Assembly (NCBI RefSeq): GCF_003367905.1
Contig: NZ_CP029462.1
Location: 1,178,001-1,242,000 of the forward strand
Direction: 5' to 3'
Source of the DNA: Megasphaera stantonii
GTDB lineage: Bacteria > Bacillota > Negativicutes > Veillonellales > Megasphaeraceae
DNA length: 64,000 nt
The position numbers were made by a program, and so were the translations under genes. Positions 1 through 8,235 of this stretch are shown here, piece after piece (the stretch's first letter is position 1; the number at the start of each line of letters is the position of its first letter). Under the pieces are notes generated by a model, which was not told the origin of the DNA, searched no databases, and was given only the letters and a program-made list of their open reading frames with translations.

Positions 1-957
1 ATGCACCTGCCCATGGCCGTCGACGCCACAAACGCCGACCAGGTCCTCGACGACGGCAAGACCCTCGTCTGGGATTTGAAGCCGGCCTTTATCAACACCC
101 AGGGCGCCTCGGCAGGCCAGGATATTCACATGCAGGCCCAGTTCCGCATTTTCCATCAGACGACAGCCATCCTGTTAGGCGTCGTCTGCGCGGCCCTCGT
201 CATCGCGGCGATTGTCTGCGCCGTCCTCGTCAAGCGCAAGCAGCCGACGGGACAATCCAAGCCCTATCTCATCGGCCTGGCCGTCTCCATCGTCTGCCTC
301 GTCGGCTTAGGCGGCCTCGTCCAATCGGCTACGGCAACGCAGGTCACCTTCTCCGACAGCGACCGCATCATCAGCAAAGCGTTGCCAGAAGGCTCAGCCT
401 ATCAAACACTTCCGTCCCCCAACAGCCTGGACACCGCCAAGGCAATGGCTGAAGACCATACTCTCCATGGTGAAGTCGTGGCTGTTTCCGAAGAAGATGA
501 CGACGGCTACCTAGCATTGTTCCAGACGACAGCCGGCCCTTGTTTCGTCATTGCCGACAAAGCCAGTGATTCCATTGCCGTTGTGCCATTCAAACAGTCG
601 CTCATCCATTTCCGCACACAGTACACCCAGTTCTCGAACGGTAAAAAGAGCTATTACCCCCTTACCTTTATCATGGCCCGGCAGAATGACACGAAAGATA
701 GCCCTGACGTAAAACTAGGCATCTGGCAAAACGACATGCATCAAATTCCCACATACGTTCTCATTGAACCCGATGAAAACGATGTCATCCACGTTGACGG
801 AAATCCGTCTTCAGCTTGGAACACCCTTACGCCATCGCATTATCAAGTGCCAATGAAAGATGAAATAAATATCCGCATGGCCAAGATTTTTGCCAACCAC
901 ATTGACAGCCTGAGCAAGGACGTCCGGGCCCGCGACGTCATCCTGCCGAATAAATAA
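1..957 (+). CDS. Membrane protein of unknown function, probably 5'-truncated by the window edge
   Basis: The reading frame is open from base 1 and its first codon happens to be ATG, so the real start most likely lies upstream of the window. The visible 318 residues have a short N-terminal extracytoplasmic part that ends in an LppM-like stretch (W-D-L-K-P), a first transmembrane segment around residues 52-76, a basic loop KRKQ, a second segment around 88-110, and a soluble C-terminal domain of about 200 residues with no motif I recognise. Codon use in the C-terminal third is less GC-rich than in the first third, which may mean a composite gene. It ends at a strong hairpin shared with the convergent gene. 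Function not assigned. Confidence 0.6.
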   Translation: MHLPMAVDATNADQVLDDGKTLVWDLKPAFINTQGASAGQDIHMQAQFRIFHQTTAILLGVVCAALVIAAIVCAVLVKRKQPTGQSKPYLIGLAVSIVCLVGLGGLVQSATATQVTFSDSDRIISKALPEGSAYQTLPSPNSLDTAKAMAEDHTLHGEVVAVSEEDDDGYLALFQTTAGPCFVIADKASDSIAVVPFKQSLIHFRTQYTQFSNGKKSYYPLTFIMARQNDTKDSPDVKLGIWQNDMHQIPTYVLIEPDENDVIHVDGNPSSAWNTLTPSHYQVPMKDEINIRMAKIFANHIDSLSKDVRARDVILPNK

Positions 958-970
958 ATACGCACAAAAA

Positions 971-1000
971 GACCTCGTACGACGCCGTACGAGGTCTTTT
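971..1000. terminator. Bidirectional intrinsic terminator
   Basis: Perfect 11-bp stem, GACCTCGTACG (971-981) with CGTACGAGGTC (986-996), with a T run after it and an A run before it. It lies between two convergent genes and can serve both. Confidence 0.9.
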
Positions 1001-1008
1001 CCATGTCT

Positions 1009-1431
1009 TTATTTTTTAAGCAATCCCTTTTCTTCTATAAAGGCCGCCAGGAGCTCCGCCGTACCGACCATGAGCTCCGGACAGGATACGGGGCCGCCGT
1101 TGGCCGGGCTCTTGAGGACGCGGCAGCACGACGCGTGGAACTTACCCATCCACAGCTGATAAAATTCCTTTACGGGAGCGTAGATTTCCGCCTTGGTCTT
1201 TTCTTCCGGCGTATTGCGGCCTACGAGAAGGCCCAGGATATGGCAGGCGCCGTTCAGGGCGCCGCAGAGACAGCCCGAGCCGCCGACGCCGCCGCCCATG
1301 ACCGATACCATGCGGAACACGTCGTCCGACAGGTTGAGGCCGTAATATTCATTGCAGGCCTTTAATACCGTTTCGGAACAGTTATTACCGCCTTGCTGGT
1401 ATTTTTTTACTACGTCTTGAATCGATTCCAT
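1009..1431 (-). CDS. C_GCAxxG_C_C family protein
   Basis: A 140-residue protein with the cysteine pattern that defines this family: NNCSETVLKA near the start, then GCLCGALNGAC (C-x-CGA-x-x-G-x-C) around residues 53-63, and a late CC pair (HASCCRVLKS) plus a C-P pair. Members are small, probably redox- or metal-binding proteins found mainly in anaerobes; no biochemical role is firmly known to me. The start at 1431 is preceded on the minus strand by an AGGAGGT ribosome-binding site. It is monocistronic and faces the SAM riboswitch unit divergently. Confidence 0.85.
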   Translation of the reverse strand: MESIQDVVKKYQQGGNNCSETVLKACNEYYGLNLSDDVFRMVSVMGGGVGGSGCLCGALNGACHILGLLVGRNTPEEKTKAEIYAPVKEFYQLWMGKFHASCCRVLKSPANGGPVSCPELMVGTAELLAAFIEEKGLLKK

Positions 1432-1547
1432 TTCGTATTACCTCCTAATGCAATATCTCGTCCTTTGATTATATCACATTTTTGCCGTTCTGCCCGTTAC
1501 TTTCGTTCTCGTCATATCAGGCCGGCAGGCTATGCAAATATAGCAAT

Positions 1548-1575
1548 TTGACAAATCTGAGATTCATGATACACT
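1548..1575 (+). promoter_or_regulatory. Sigma-A-type promoter of the metQ unit
   Basis: TTGACA at 1548-1553 and TACACT at 1570-1575 with a 16-bp spacer, placed just ahead of the S-box leader. Confidence 0.7.
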
Positions 1576-1597
1576 ATGTTCAAGACAATTTTACATC

Positions 1598-1693
1598 CTT
1601 TTATCCAGAGCGGCGGAGGGACTGGCCCAATGAAGCCCGGCAACCGATAACGACGGTGCTAATTCCTGCGGATTGATTTCCGAGAGATAAAGA
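1598..1693 (+). ncRNA. SAM-I (S-box) riboswitch
   Basis: The conserved S-box segments appear in order: TTATCCAGAGCGGCGGAGGG (1601-1620), the GGCCCAATGAAGCC block, GGCAACC, GGTGCTAATTCC and GAGAGATAA. The first and last segments pair as helix P1. S-box RNAs bind S-adenosylmethionine and stop transcription when it is plentiful; the terminator follows at 1707-1735. The downstream gene is the methionine-binding lipoprotein metQ, which fits control by methionine status. Confidence 0.95.
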
Positions 1694-1706
1694 CCCTGCG
1701 ACGATA

Positions 1707-1735
1707 CCTCTTTCTCTTGGGAAAGGGGCTTTTTT
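1707..1735 (+). terminator. Riboswitch-controlled terminator
   Basis: Stem CCTCTTTC (1707-1714) with GAAAGGGG (1721-1728) and a run of T; it is the expression platform of the S-box. Confidence 0.85.
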
Positions 1736-1796
1736 CATGGGATAAAAGGCTAAACGGTCTTACGCCATATCATTTTATATTTAGGAGGAATCATTT

Positions 1797-2630
1797 ATGA
1801 AGCATTTCAAAAAACTTACCGTCCTGGCCGCTGCGGCTCTCTGTGCGCTGGCCGTATTGGCCGCCGGCTGCGGCAGCGACGCCCCGGCAGGCGGCAAAGA
1901 GTCGACGCAGAATAAGGTCCTGACCGTCGGCGCGACGCCCGTTCCCCACGCGGAAATCTTAAACGAAATCAAGCCCCTCTTAGCCAAGGACGGCATCGAT
2001 TTGAAGATCATCGAATTTACAGATTACGTCAAGCCGAATCTGGCCCTGAACGACAAGGAGCTGGACGCCAACTTCTTCCAGCACGGCCCCTACATGGAAA
2101 CGTTCAATAAAGAACACGGCACGCAGCTCAAGGCCATCTGCAAGGTCCACATCGAGCCGATGGGCATTTACTCCCATAAAGTCGCCAAACTGGACGAATT
2201 GGCAAACGGCGCGAAGGTCGCCATCCCCAACGACCCGACCAACGGCGGCCGTGCTTTGCTCATCCTGCAGAAGGCCGGCCTGATTTCCCTGAAGGATAAC
2301 GGCAGCATCACCTCTACGGTACAGGACATCGTGAAAAACGACAAAAACCTCCAGTTCGTCGAATTGGAAGCCGCCCAGATTCCCCGCTCCATTGACGACG
2401 TAGACATCGCCGTCATCAACACGAACTTCGCCATGGAAGCCGGCCTCAATCCGCTGAAGGACGCGATTTTCCTCGAAGATAAAGACTCGCCGTACGCTAA
2501 CATCTTAGCCATCCACGAAGGCGACGAAAACCGCCCGGAAATCCAGGCTCTCGTCAAAGCCCTCCAGTCTCCGGAAGTGAAGAAATTCATCGAAGACAAA
2601 TACCAGGGAGCCATTCTGCCCAGCTTCTAA
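1797..2630 (+). CDS. metQ: MetQ methionine-binding lipoprotein of an ABC importer
   Basis: 277 residues with a type II signal peptide (LAVLAAGC, lipidated Cys25) and the NlpA/MetQ fold. Family stretches are visible: VGATPVPHAEI, KPNLALNDKELDANFFQH, VAIPNDPTNGGRALLILQ and INTNFAMEAGL. The protein delivers methionine (often the D-isomer as well) to the MetNI permease on the outer face of the inner membrane. An AGGAGG site precedes the ATG. It sits behind an S-box riboswitch and is followed by its own terminator, so it is transcribed alone. No metN or metI is present in the window, so its partners must be encoded elsewhere, unless it acts as a free-standing receptor. Confidence 0.93.
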   Translation: MKHFKKLTVLAAAALCALAVLAAGCGSDAPAGGKESTQNKVLTVGATPVPHAEILNEIKPLLAKDGIDLKIIEFTDYVKPNLALNDKELDANFFQHGPYMETFNKEHGTQLKAICKVHIEPMGIYSHKVAKLDELANGAKVAIPNDPTNGGRALLILQKAGLISLKDNGSITSTVQDIVKNDKNLQFVELEAAQIPRSIDDVDIAVINTNFAMEAGLNPLKDAIFLEDKDSPYANILAIHEGDENRPEIQALVKALQSPEVKKFIEDKYQGAILPSF

Positions 2631-2654
2631 TACAACACACATATATATTCATGC

Positions 2655-2680
2655 AAAAGGGCCTCGTTCCAGGCCCTTTT
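2655..2680 (+). terminator. metQ terminator
   Basis: Perfect stem AAAAGGGCCT (2655-2664) with AGGCCCTTTT (2671-2680). Confidence 0.9.
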
Positions 2681-2779
2681 GTTATACATACGGCCATACT
2701 TCATGATATAATATAAACAAAAACACGCGGCTGTACTCGTGCTTACCCCCTGTCAGCTATGCAGCAAGGAGCAATATAT

Positions 2780-3643
2780 ATGCGCACAAATGAATTATTT
2801 GCCAAAAAAACAGTCTTTTCCTTTGAAGTCTTCCCGCCCAAGCCGGATACGCCCATCGAGACGATTTACGCCGCTTTAGACGAGCTGAGCCAGCTTTATC
2901 CCGATTTCATCAGTGTCACCTGCGGCGCCAGCGGAAGCGGCAGCGGCGGCAACCGCACCGTCGAAGTGGCCTCGGCTATCAAGCACACCTACGGCTGTGA
3001 AACGGCGGCTCATATGCCCTGCATTTACCTGACTGAAGACGACGCCCTGCGCACGTTGGACGCGCTGAAAAAGGCGGGCATCGAAAATATCCTGGCCCTG
3101 CGGGGCGACGAAACGCCGGGCCGCGAACGGGCCCATGTCTTCGAACATGCCAGCGACCTCGTAGCCTTCATCAAGCAGAACGCCCCGGAATTCAACGTCA
3201 TCGGCGCCTGCTATCCCGAAGGCCATGCGGAAGCCCAGACCATGGCCGCCGACATCCGCAACTTAAAGACGAAGGTCGACGCCGGCGCCAGCGAGCTCAT
3301 TTCCCAGCTCTTCTTCGACAACGCCACCTTCTACCGCTTCCTCGAACGGTGCGAAATCGCCGGCATCAGCGTCCCCATCGAAGCGGGCATCATGCCTGTC
3401 ACCAATAAGAAGCAAATCGAACGGATGGTGTCCCTGTGCGGCGCGACCTTGCCGGTCAAGTTCCAGCGGGCCATCGCAAAATACGGCGACAATGCCGAAG
3501 CCATGCGGGATATCGGCATCGCCTACGCCATCGACCAGATCGCCGACCTTTTGGCTAACGGTGTCGACGGCATCCACGTCTACACGATGAACAACCCCTA
3601 TATCGCCAAGAAGATTACAGAAGCCGTAAAAAATCTATTATAA
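2780..3643 (+). CDS. metF: 5,10-methylenetetrahydrofolate reductase
   Basis: Reduces methylene-THF to methyl-THF, the methyl donor for methionine synthesis, using FAD. The 287-residue TIM-barrel protein shows the MetF marks: FSFEVFPPK near the N-terminus, FISVTCGASG, the D-E-x-P-G loop (LRGDETPG), SELISQLFFDN and PIEAGIMPVT. I chose ATG 2780 rather than the in-frame ATG at 2759 because AAGGAG at 2766-2771 lies 8 nt ahead of 2780. Next to metQ this forms a small methionine-metabolism locus, although a terminator separates the two and no second S-box is visible. Confidence 0.93.
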   Translation: MRTNELFAKKTVFSFEVFPPKPDTPIETIYAALDELSQLYPDFISVTCGASGSGSGGNRTVEVASAIKHTYGCETAAHMPCIYLTEDDALRTLDALKKAGIENILALRGDETPGRERAHVFEHASDLVAFIKQNAPEFNVIGACYPEGHAEAQTMAADIRNLKTKVDAGASELISQLFFDNATFYRFLERCEIAGISVPIEAGIMPVTNKKQIERMVSLCGATLPVKFQRAIAKYGDNAEAMRDIGIAYAIDQIADLLANGVDGIHVYTMNNPYIAKKITEAVKNLL

Positions 3644-3652
3644 GAAATCCAA

Positions 3653-3687
3653 AAAAGCCCTGTACAGCATCGCTGCACAGGGCTTTT
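3653..3687. terminator. Bidirectional terminator between metF and ornithine decarboxylase
   Basis: A 16-bp stem with one mismatch, AAAAGCCCTGTACAGC (3653-3668) with GCTGCACAGGGCTTTT (3672-3687), A/T-flanked on both sides; the genes are convergent. Confidence 0.9.
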
Positions 3688-3703
3688 AGTTTACCATATC
3701 GTT

Positions 3704-5863
3704 TTATTCTTTCAGCACGTAGCCGTAGGCGTGGACGCGGCCGTCGTCTTCGTGTTCCAGGTATACGCCCTGGATTTCCGAGGCAAAGCCGGGAAGCTCG
3801 TTGAGCCCTTCTTCGAGGGCCTTGAAATACTGGACGGCCGTCGGCGACCACCGTTCGCCCGGCACGACGCAGAGGACGCCCGGCGGATAGGGCAGGGCCC
3901 CTTCGAGGGCGATCCGGCCTTCCAGCTCGTCGAGAGGGACGAGTTCGCCTTGTCCGCGGATAAAGGCGTGCTGCGCTTCCTGCGGCGTCATGACGTATTC
4001 GGGGAAATAGTCGCGGCGGAACAGCTTCTTCTGCAAATTCTTTACATTTCTCGCCTTGTAGAAATCGTGCATTTCCTGACAGAGCTGCTGGATCGTGTAG
4101 CCGGCGTAGCGTGCCGGATGGGAATTGTACACGCCCAGGAGGACTTCCTGCATGGGTACGTTGTTATCGACAAACCGTTCGAAGCGGACGAGCTGCGACG
4201 TCAGGAAGCGGAGCTTATTCCAGTTTTCCGCCGGCGTCAGCAGGAACAGGATGGAATTCAGGTCGCACTTTTCCGGAATGACGCCGTTGCCCCGCAGGTA
4301 CGTCGCCAGGATATTGGCGTGAATGCCGAAGTCTTCGTACTCGCCCGTCTCAGCGTCGATGCCCGGCGTCGTGAGCAGAAGCTTGCACGGGTCGACGCGG
4401 TACTGATCCGGGCCGTAGCCTTCAAAGGCATGCCATTTTGCGCCTGGCTCAAAAGTGAAGTAGGCGATGTCGTCGGCCATCTGCTCCGTGTCGCCGTCCT
4501 GCCAGGGCTTCCCGTGTACCGTCGGCGCGATGAACGGCTTGATGTAGTGGCAGCGCTGGAGGATGCTCTTGCGGGCGTCGATGCCCAGCTTCACGCAGTC
4601 GCGCCACATCTTCCGGCCAGCGTCGCCCGAATGGATTTTGGCGTTGACGGCGATAGTGGCGAACATGGGATAAAAGGGGCTCGTCGAGGCGTTGGCCATA
4701 AAGGCATTGTTAAAGGTCTTATGGTTGCAGTAGCGCTTCTGGTCGTGAATGTGATTGTCCTTCTTATGAATCTGCGACGCCTGGGAAAAGCCGGCTTGCT
4801 GCTTGTGAACCGACTGGGTCACCATGATGCCCGGGTCGTCGCCGTGCAGGTCCAGCAGCAACGGCGAGCTGTCCCGCAGCATGGGGATAAACTGCTCGTA
4901 GCCGACCCAGGCCGAATCGAACAGGATATAGTCGCAGAGATGGCCTATCTTGTCGACGACGTAGCGGGCGTTGTACAGCGTGCCGTCGTAAGTGCCGAGC
5001 TGAATGACGGCCAGGCGGAAAGGCCGGGGCTGCTTCGCCTTTTCCGGATCCCGTTCAGCAGCCAGCTCGCGCAGGTAGGCTTCGTCGAAGCAATGGGCGT
5101 CGATGCCGCCGATGAAGCCGTAGGGGTTGCGGGCCGTTTCCAAATATACCGGCGTCGCCCCGGCCTGGATGAGGGCACCGATGGCTACGGATTTATGGTT
5201 GTTCCGGTCATACAGTACCAGGTCGCCCGGCGTCAGCAAGGCGTTCGTCACGACCTTATTGGACGACGACGAGCCGTTGAGGACGAAATAGGTCTTATCG
5301 GCGTGGAACACTTCGGCAGCAAAATCCTGGGCTTCCAGGGCCGGCCCTTCGTGAATCAGCAAATCGCCCAGCGTAACGTCGGCGTTGCATATATCGGATT
5401 GGAAAATATGGGGACCGTAGAAATCATAGAGATAGCGTCCTGCCGGATGCTTCTTGAAAAATTCGCCGTCCTGATGGCCAGGGCAGTCGAAAGGATTGTT
5501 TTTTTCGCTCACGTACTCTACGAGGTCGGCGAAAAAGGGCGGCAGGACAAACTGCTCGTAGTTGCTGGCCAGCCGCTCTGCCGTAGAAATGCAGCGGCTC
5601 TTGTTGACCATTTCCTCCGTAATGACGGCGTCGACCTTGCCGATATATTTTTCCGGAAGCCGTTCGCCGCCAGGCATGATAATCATGATGGGAATGCCGA
5701 AGCCCGTCGCGTCGATCTTGTCGATGTAGGCGAAGTCCTGGTCGGACAACACGGCGACGGCTACGTCGGTAAAGTCCGTCTGTTCGACAGGCACGATTTC
5801 CCTGTCGCTGTCTACGAAGTAGTATTGTACGTCAAAGCTGTACGCTATCTTTAAATGTTTCAT
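3704..5863 (-). CDS. speC: Ornithine decarboxylase, large PLP-dependent bacterial type
   Basis: Converts ornithine to putrescine and CO2. At 719 residues it has the usual length of the bacterial SpeC/SpeF type: an N-terminal wing domain (1-110), a PLP-binding core, and a C-terminal domain. The PLP lysine is Lys354 in TQSVHKQQAGFSQ; the DSAWVGYE and LDLHGDDPG stretches lie just before it. The C-terminal ALPYPPGVLCVVPGERW stretch favours ornithine over arginine or lysine as substrate. A clean AAGGAG site lies 7 nt before the ATG. It follows argD in the same direction but a terminator (5984-6015) separates them. The biosynthetic (speC) and inducible (speF) forms cannot be told apart by eye. Confidence 0.88.
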   Translation of the reverse strand: MKHLKIAYSFDVQYYFVDSDREIVPVEQTDFTDVAVAVLSDQDFAYIDKIDATGFGIPIMIIMPGGERLPEKYIGKVDAVITEEMVNKSRCISTAERLASNYEQFVLPPFFADLVEYVSEKNNPFDCPGHQDGEFFKKHPAGRYLYDFYGPHIFQSDICNADVTLGDLLIHEGPALEAQDFAAEVFHADKTYFVLNGSSSSNKVVTNALLTPGDLVLYDRNNHKSVAIGALIQAGATPVYLETARNPYGFIGGIDAHCFDEAYLRELAAERDPEKAKQPRPFRLAVIQLGTYDGTLYNARYVVDKIGHLCDYILFDSAWVGYEQFIPMLRDSSPLLLDLHGDDPGIMVTQSVHKQQAGFSQASQIHKKDNHIHDQKRYCNHKTFNNAFMANASTSPFYPMFATIAVNAKIHSGDAGRKMWRDCVKLGIDARKSILQRCHYIKPFIAPTVHGKPWQDGDTEQMADDIAYFTFEPGAKWHAFEGYGPDQYRVDPCKLLLTTPGIDAETGEYEDFGIHANILATYLRGNGVIPEKCDLNSILFLLTPAENWNKLRFLTSQLVRFERFVDNNVPMQEVLLGVYNSHPARYAGYTIQQLCQEMHDFYKARNVKNLQKKLFRRDYFPEYVMTPQEAQHAFIRGQGELVPLDELEGRIALEGALPYPPGVLCVVPGERWSPTAVQYFKALEEGLNELPGFASEIQGVYLEHEDDGRVHAYGYVLKE

Positions 5864-5983
5864 ATCTAGTCTCCTTATCCTCTTCCTTTACTTTTTATAG
5901 TTTTTATGGGGCATACTTCATTTTAAAACAATAGGGCCGTCCCTGACAAGACTTGCCGGAAAATTAACCGCTTACAGGTAATA

Positions 5984-6015
5984 CAAAAAGCGAGCCCTGC
6001 AGGACTCGCCTTTTT
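5984..6015 (-). terminator. Terminator of the arginine operon
   Basis: On the minus strand AGGCGAGTCCTGCAGGGCTCGC followed by TTTTT; it lies right after argD. Confidence 0.88.
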
Positions 6016-6026
6016 CAGCATAGGTA

Positions 6027-7193
6027 TTATTCTGCGTCAATGACGTCTTTCACGATGGCAACGGCTTTTTTCAAGACATCCCAGGGAATGTTGAGGGGCG
6101 GCAGGAGGCGCAGCAGGCCGTTGGCCGTCAGGACCAGGACGCCCTTGTCCACGCATTCCTTTACGACGGTTCCCAAGTCCTTCTTGAGCTTCACGCCGAT
6201 CATCAGGCCCATGCCCGACACGAATTCGACGTTTTGGCAGCCTTCCAGCTCAGCCTTGATATACGCGCCCTTTTCCCGTACTTCGGCCATCAATGCGTCG
6301 TCCAGCCGTTCGATGATGGAGATAGCCCCGGCGGCGCAGATCGGGTTGCCGCCGAAGGTCGAGCCGTGGGTGTGATCCGTCAGCGTATATTGGCAGGAAT
6401 CGGCAAACATCGTCGCTGCAAAGGGCAATCCGCCGCCGATAGCCTTGGCCGTCGTGACGATATCGGGATGAATGCTGTAATTCATGTAGGCGTACAGCGC
6501 GCCTGTACGGCCGTTGCCGGTCTGTACTTCGTCGATAATGACCAAGATATCCTTTTCATGGGCATAGTCGACGACGGCACGGACAAAGGCCGGGTCAAGA
6601 GGATGGACGCCGCCTTCGCCCTGTACCAGTTCCATCATGACGGCGCAGACGTTATTTTCTTCAGCCAGGGCCTTGACCGATTCGAAGTTATCCGCTTCGG
6701 CATAGACGAAGCCGTCCAGGAAGGGGCCGAAATCTTCGTGGAGCGAATCCTGGCCGCAAGCCGTCAGCGTAGCCATCGTCCGGCCGTGAAAGCTGTTTTT
6801 CAGCGTGATGATCGTATAGCGGCCGTCGCCGTATTTGTCGTGAGAATATTTGCGGGCCGCCTTGATGGCGCATTCGTTCGATTCCGCGCCGGAGTTGGAA
6901 AAGAAGACCTTTTTCATGCCCGTCTTTTCGCAGAGCATTTTCGCCAGGATGACCTGAGGTTCCGTGTAAAATACGTTGGAAATATGGCTCAGCTTATTGA
7001 GCTGGGCCATCACAGCGTCTTTCCAGACGTCGTCGCAGACGCCGAAGACGTTGACGGCGATGCCGGCGCTGAGGTCGATATACTCCTTGCCGTTGACATC
7101 GTACAGGACGGAACCCTTGCCGTGGTCCAGCACGGCGTCCATCCGGTTGTATACGTTTACGATATATTCTTTATCTGCAGCTTTAAAATCCAT
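6027..7193 (-). CDS. argD: Acetylornithine aminotransferase
   Basis: PLP enzyme of class III that converts N-acetylglutamate semialdehyde to N-acetylornithine with glutamate. Visible marks are SNSGAESNECAIKAAR, FHGRT, the aspartate of VIIDEVQTGNGRTG and the Schiff-base lysine in TTAKAIGGGLPF, with HGSTFGGNP behind it. The frame stays open up to 7262, which would overlap argB. The AAGGAG site at 7209-7214 lies directly against ATG 7208, which is too close. ATG 7193 (15 nt away) or TTG 7199 (9 nt) is therefore more likely. Last gene of the arg operon, directly after argB. Confidence 0.92.
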   Translation of the reverse strand: MDFKAADKEYIVNVYNRMDAVLDHGKGSVLYDVNGKEYIDLSAGIAVNVFGVCDDVWKDAVMAQLNKLSHISNVFYTEPQVILAKMLCEKTGMKKVFFSNSGAESNECAIKAARKYSHDKYGDGRYTIITLKNSFHGRTMATLTACGQDSLHEDFGPFLDGFVYAEADNFESVKALAEENNVCAVMMELVQGEGGVHPLDPAFVRAVVDYAHEKDILVIIDEVQTGNGRTGALYAYMNYSIHPDIVTTAKAIGGGLPFAATMFADSCQYTLTDHTHGSTFGGNPICAAGAISIIERLDDALMAEVREKGAYIKAELEGCQNVEFVSGMGLMIGVKLKKDLGTVVKECVDKGVLVLTANGLLRLLPPLNIPWDVLKKAVAIVKDVIDAE

Positions 7194-7233
7194 AGCCAAT
7201 TCGCACATCTCCTTTTTTTCATGCAATAGCCGT

Positions 7234-8142
7234 TCAGCGGCCTTCGGAATACTTGTTGACAAACATCGTGCCCAGGCCTTCTTCTGTCAGCAGCTCGATC
7301 AGGATAGCGTGGGGAACCATGCCGTTGACAATAAAGACCTTCTTGACGCCGGCCTGAATGGCGTCGATGCAGCACTGCACCTTGGGAATCATGCCGCCGG
7401 CGATGACGCCTTCTTTTTTCAGCTCGTCCGCCTGAGCCAGGGTGAGGTCCGTAATCAGCGACGACGGGTCGTCCTTGTCGCGCAGGACGCCATCGATGTT
7501 CGTCATGGACACCATGCATTCGGCGTTGAGAGCACCGGCGATTTCAGCCGCCGCCGTATCGGCGTTGATGTTGTAGGCCTGCCCATTTTTATCCGTACCG
7601 ATCGTGGCGATGACGGGAATGTAGCCCTTATCCAGATTATCCTGAATGATTTCAACGTCCAGCGACGTAATCTTGCCGACGAAGCCCAGGTCGTCGCTCT
7701 GCTTGCGGACGCGGATCATCCGGTCGTCGAGGCCGCACAGGCCGATGGCGTTGCCGCCCATCGAGCCGATGAGGCTGACTAAATCCTTGTTGACCTGGCC
7801 GGCCAGCACCATCTGGACGATTTTCATCGTCTCCGCGTCGGTGACGCGCAGGCCGTCGATGAACTTCGATTCGATGCCGACGCGGTCCAATACTTCCTTG
7901 ATGTGCGGGCCGCCGCCGTGCACCAGGACGACCTTGATGCCGATGAGGTTGAGCAGGACGATGTCGCCCATTACAGCCCGTTTCAGGCTTTCGTTGACCA
8001 TCGCGTTGCCGCCGTATTTGACGACGACGATTTTGCCGCTGTATTTTTTAATATACGGCAGGGCGTTCATCAAAATCTGCGCCTTCTGGGCGTTCGTTAC
8101 CGATTGGATATCGTGCATTGCTATGTCTTTATACTCTGTCAT
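7234..8142 (-). CDS. argB: N-acetylglutamate kinase
   Basis: 302-residue amino-acid-kinase fold enzyme that phosphorylates N-acetylglutamate. Marks are VVVKYGGNAM at the N-terminus, the GGGP substrate loop (LVHGGGPHI), the DTAAAEIAGALNAE nucleotide region and GGMIPKVQ. An N-terminal extension of about 30 residues ahead of the first strand resembles that of arginine-inhibited kinases, so feedback inhibition by arginine is possible. Start supported by GGGGGAAAGG just upstream. It follows the argJ-like gene after 93 nt that contain a long hairpin. Confidence 0.95.
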   Translation of the reverse strand: MTEYKDIAMHDIQSVTNAQKAQILMNALPYIKKYSGKIVVVKYGGNAMVNESLKRAVMGDIVLLNLIGIKVVLVHGGGPHIKEVLDRVGIESKFIDGLRVTDAETMKIVQMVLAGQVNKDLVSLIGSMGGNAIGLCGLDDRMIRVRKQSDDLGFVGKITSLDVEIIQDNLDKGYIPVIATIGTDKNGQAYNINADTAAAEIAGALNAECMVSMTNIDGVLRDKDDPSSLITDLTLAQADELKKEGVIAGGMIPKVQCCIDAIQAGVKKVFIVNGMVPHAILIELLTEEGLGTMFVNKYSEGR

Positions 8143-8170
8143 TTACCTTTCCCCCAGTACAAAAATGTAA

Positions 8171-8213
8171 CGTGGTACAAGAAACTGCGTTCCCGCAATT
8201 TCATTGTACCACG
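8171..8213 (-). repeat. Long hairpin inside the arginine operon
   Basis: CGTGGTACAA (8171-8180) pairs with TTGTACCACG (8204-8213), and inside it GAAACTGCG (8181-8189) pairs with CGCAATTTC (8194-8202) with one G-T pair, a single bulged base and a TTCC loop. The 19-bp stem fills the gap between the argJ-like gene and argB. On the minus strand it is followed by TTACATTTTTG, so it could act as a weak terminator or as an RNA-processing or stability element. Confidence 0.8.
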
Positions 8214-8235
8214 CAGTCCTTTCAGATTCTGCTGC

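Noticed and set aside
1482-1676. A 64-codon frame across the S-box
   Set aside because: It overlaps the promoter and riboswitch; no ribosome site.
3731-5854. A 707-codon open frame antisense to ornithine decarboxylase
   Set aside because: It is the complementary-strand shadow of a GC-rich gene; no ribosome site or recognisable domain, while the opposite strand has full enzyme motifs.
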